Source of the DNA: Chamaelirium japonicum
Lineage: Eukaryota; Streptophyta; Magnoliopsida; Liliales; Melanthiaceae
Assembly: GCA_947650365.1 (NCBI GenBank)
Contig: CANTAL010000003.1
Location: 1,674,001-1,738,000 of the forward strand
DNA length: 64,000 bases
Direction: 5' to 3'
The stretch's first letter is position 1. Each line of letters opens with the position of its first letter. A program made the position numbers and the translations under genes. Positions 63,130 to 64,000 of the stretch are shown here, one piece after another. A model generated the notes under the pieces. The model was not told where the DNA came from, did not search any database, and saw only the letters and a program-made list of their open reading frames with translations.

Positions 63130-64000
63130 TATAGAGAAGTAGAGTTTTAAAATTTAAATTCCTTCTTACTTCATATCTATACCCGTGGCCAATGGACTGG
63201 AGCAGGACTTCTCTTTTCTCTCTTCGTTTATCTCTCTGTTCTCTTCTATCTTCTTATCTCTCTTTTTCTCTCTCTTTTGTCTTCGTTTCTCTCTCTGTTT
63301 TCTTGTGATTGGTCGACTGGGCTCGACATATTCATGCTGATAACGTGTTGTGAGATGGGAGAAAGAGAAAGCCATCAAATGTGCCCCACCCTAAAAGGGT
63401 CGTATAAATATTAAGAAGAGGAGTTTTGGAATTTAGATTCCTTCTTATTTCACACCTATACTCGTGGCCAATGGACTGGAGCAGGACTTCTTCTCTCTTC
63501 TCATAATACGTTATTAGCACGAACATGCATGTCGAGCCCATCCGACTAATAATAAGAAAATAGAGAGAGAAACAAAGACCAAAGAGAAAGAAGAAAAGAG
63601 AAGAGAATGAAGAGATAAACAAAGAGAGAAGAGAGAAGAAATCCTACTCTAGTCCATTGGCCATGGGTATAGGTGTGAAGTAAGAAGGAATCTAAATTCC
63701 AAACCTTCACTTCTCAATATTTATACGACCTTTTTAGGGTGGGGCACGTTTGACGGCTCTCTTTTTGTCCTATCTCATAACACGTAATCAGTACGAACAT
63801 GTCGAGCCCAGCCGACCAGTCACAAAAAAATGAAGAAAGAAACAAAAACAGAAGAGAGAGAAGAAGAGAGAGAAGAAGAGAGAAGAAAATAGAGATATAA
63901 AAGAAGAGAAAAGAAGTCCAGCTCCAGTCTATTGGCCACGGGTATAGGTGTGAAGTAAGAAGGAATCTAAATTCCAAAACTCTACTTCTCAATATTATAA
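63130..64000. mobile_element. Short LTR element copies at the right window edge
   Basis: Minus body (63130-63345) with partial LTR (to 63410), a minus body fragment (63411-63505), a plus body (63500-63720), then a plus LTR end (63715-63784) with body to the window end. The array probably continues beyond 64000. Confidence 0.7.

Noticed and set aside
20788-63992. Recurring open frames of 60-127 codons rich in Ser, Leu and Phe (or Arg, Glu and Lys on the other strand) in the element clusters
   Set aside because: They are translations of the same purine/pyrimidine-rich element body in several frames and both strands, differ in length between copies, and run across LTR boundaries. No conserved frame or coding signature.

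Overview
The window looks like heterochromatin from a flowering-plant nuclear genome. I find no host protein-coding gene and no RNA gene. The plant assignment rests on an Ale/Retrofit-like Ty1-copia retrotransposon with plant-type polyprotein motifs. The species cannot be read from the sequence.

Layout. (1) 1-20710 is one uninterrupted minisatellite/satellite array: a 23-bp unit with a 28-bp variant, roughly 900 monomers. The array is cut into about 20 blocks that alternate in orientation. (2) 20711-26137 is a cluster of degenerate, mutually rearranged copies of a short LTR-retrotransposon-like element: a 168-bp LTR, a primer-binding-site-like 14-mer, and a purine-rich body of about 190 bp. 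(3) 26138-51060 is extremely AT-rich DNA carrying well-spaced copies of the same short element. These copies are arranged in tandem, head-to-head and tail-to-tail, so the AT-rich blocks form kilobase-scale palindromes. (4) Inserted in one of these blocks at 36859-43966 is a complete but broken Ty1-copia element on the minus strand. It has 152/153-bp LTRs, a target-site duplication, gag with a zinc knuckle, protease, integrase, reverse transcriptase and RNase H. Four in-frame stops interrupt it. (5) 51061-64000 is a second dense cluster of the short element, with dozens of partial copies in both orientations. Part of it is a diverged duplicate of the cluster at 21.3-22.4 kb.

How the parts relate. 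The short elements have no coding capacity and would need an autonomous partner. Their leader is organised like that of the copia element: LTR ending AACA, then CGTNATCAGCA, then a purine-rich tract. This makes a copia-type helper plausible. The copia element is the youngest event I can order. It split one copy of the AT-rich flank, whose two halves still align with intact copies elsewhere, and its LTRs differ by only two substitutions and one indel. The main points for follow-up are the orientation mosaic of the satellite with breakpoints at self-complementary motifs, a possible internal (half-tRNA) primer for the short LTR family, the palindromic AT-rich architecture, and the unusually long GC-rich leader of the copia element.
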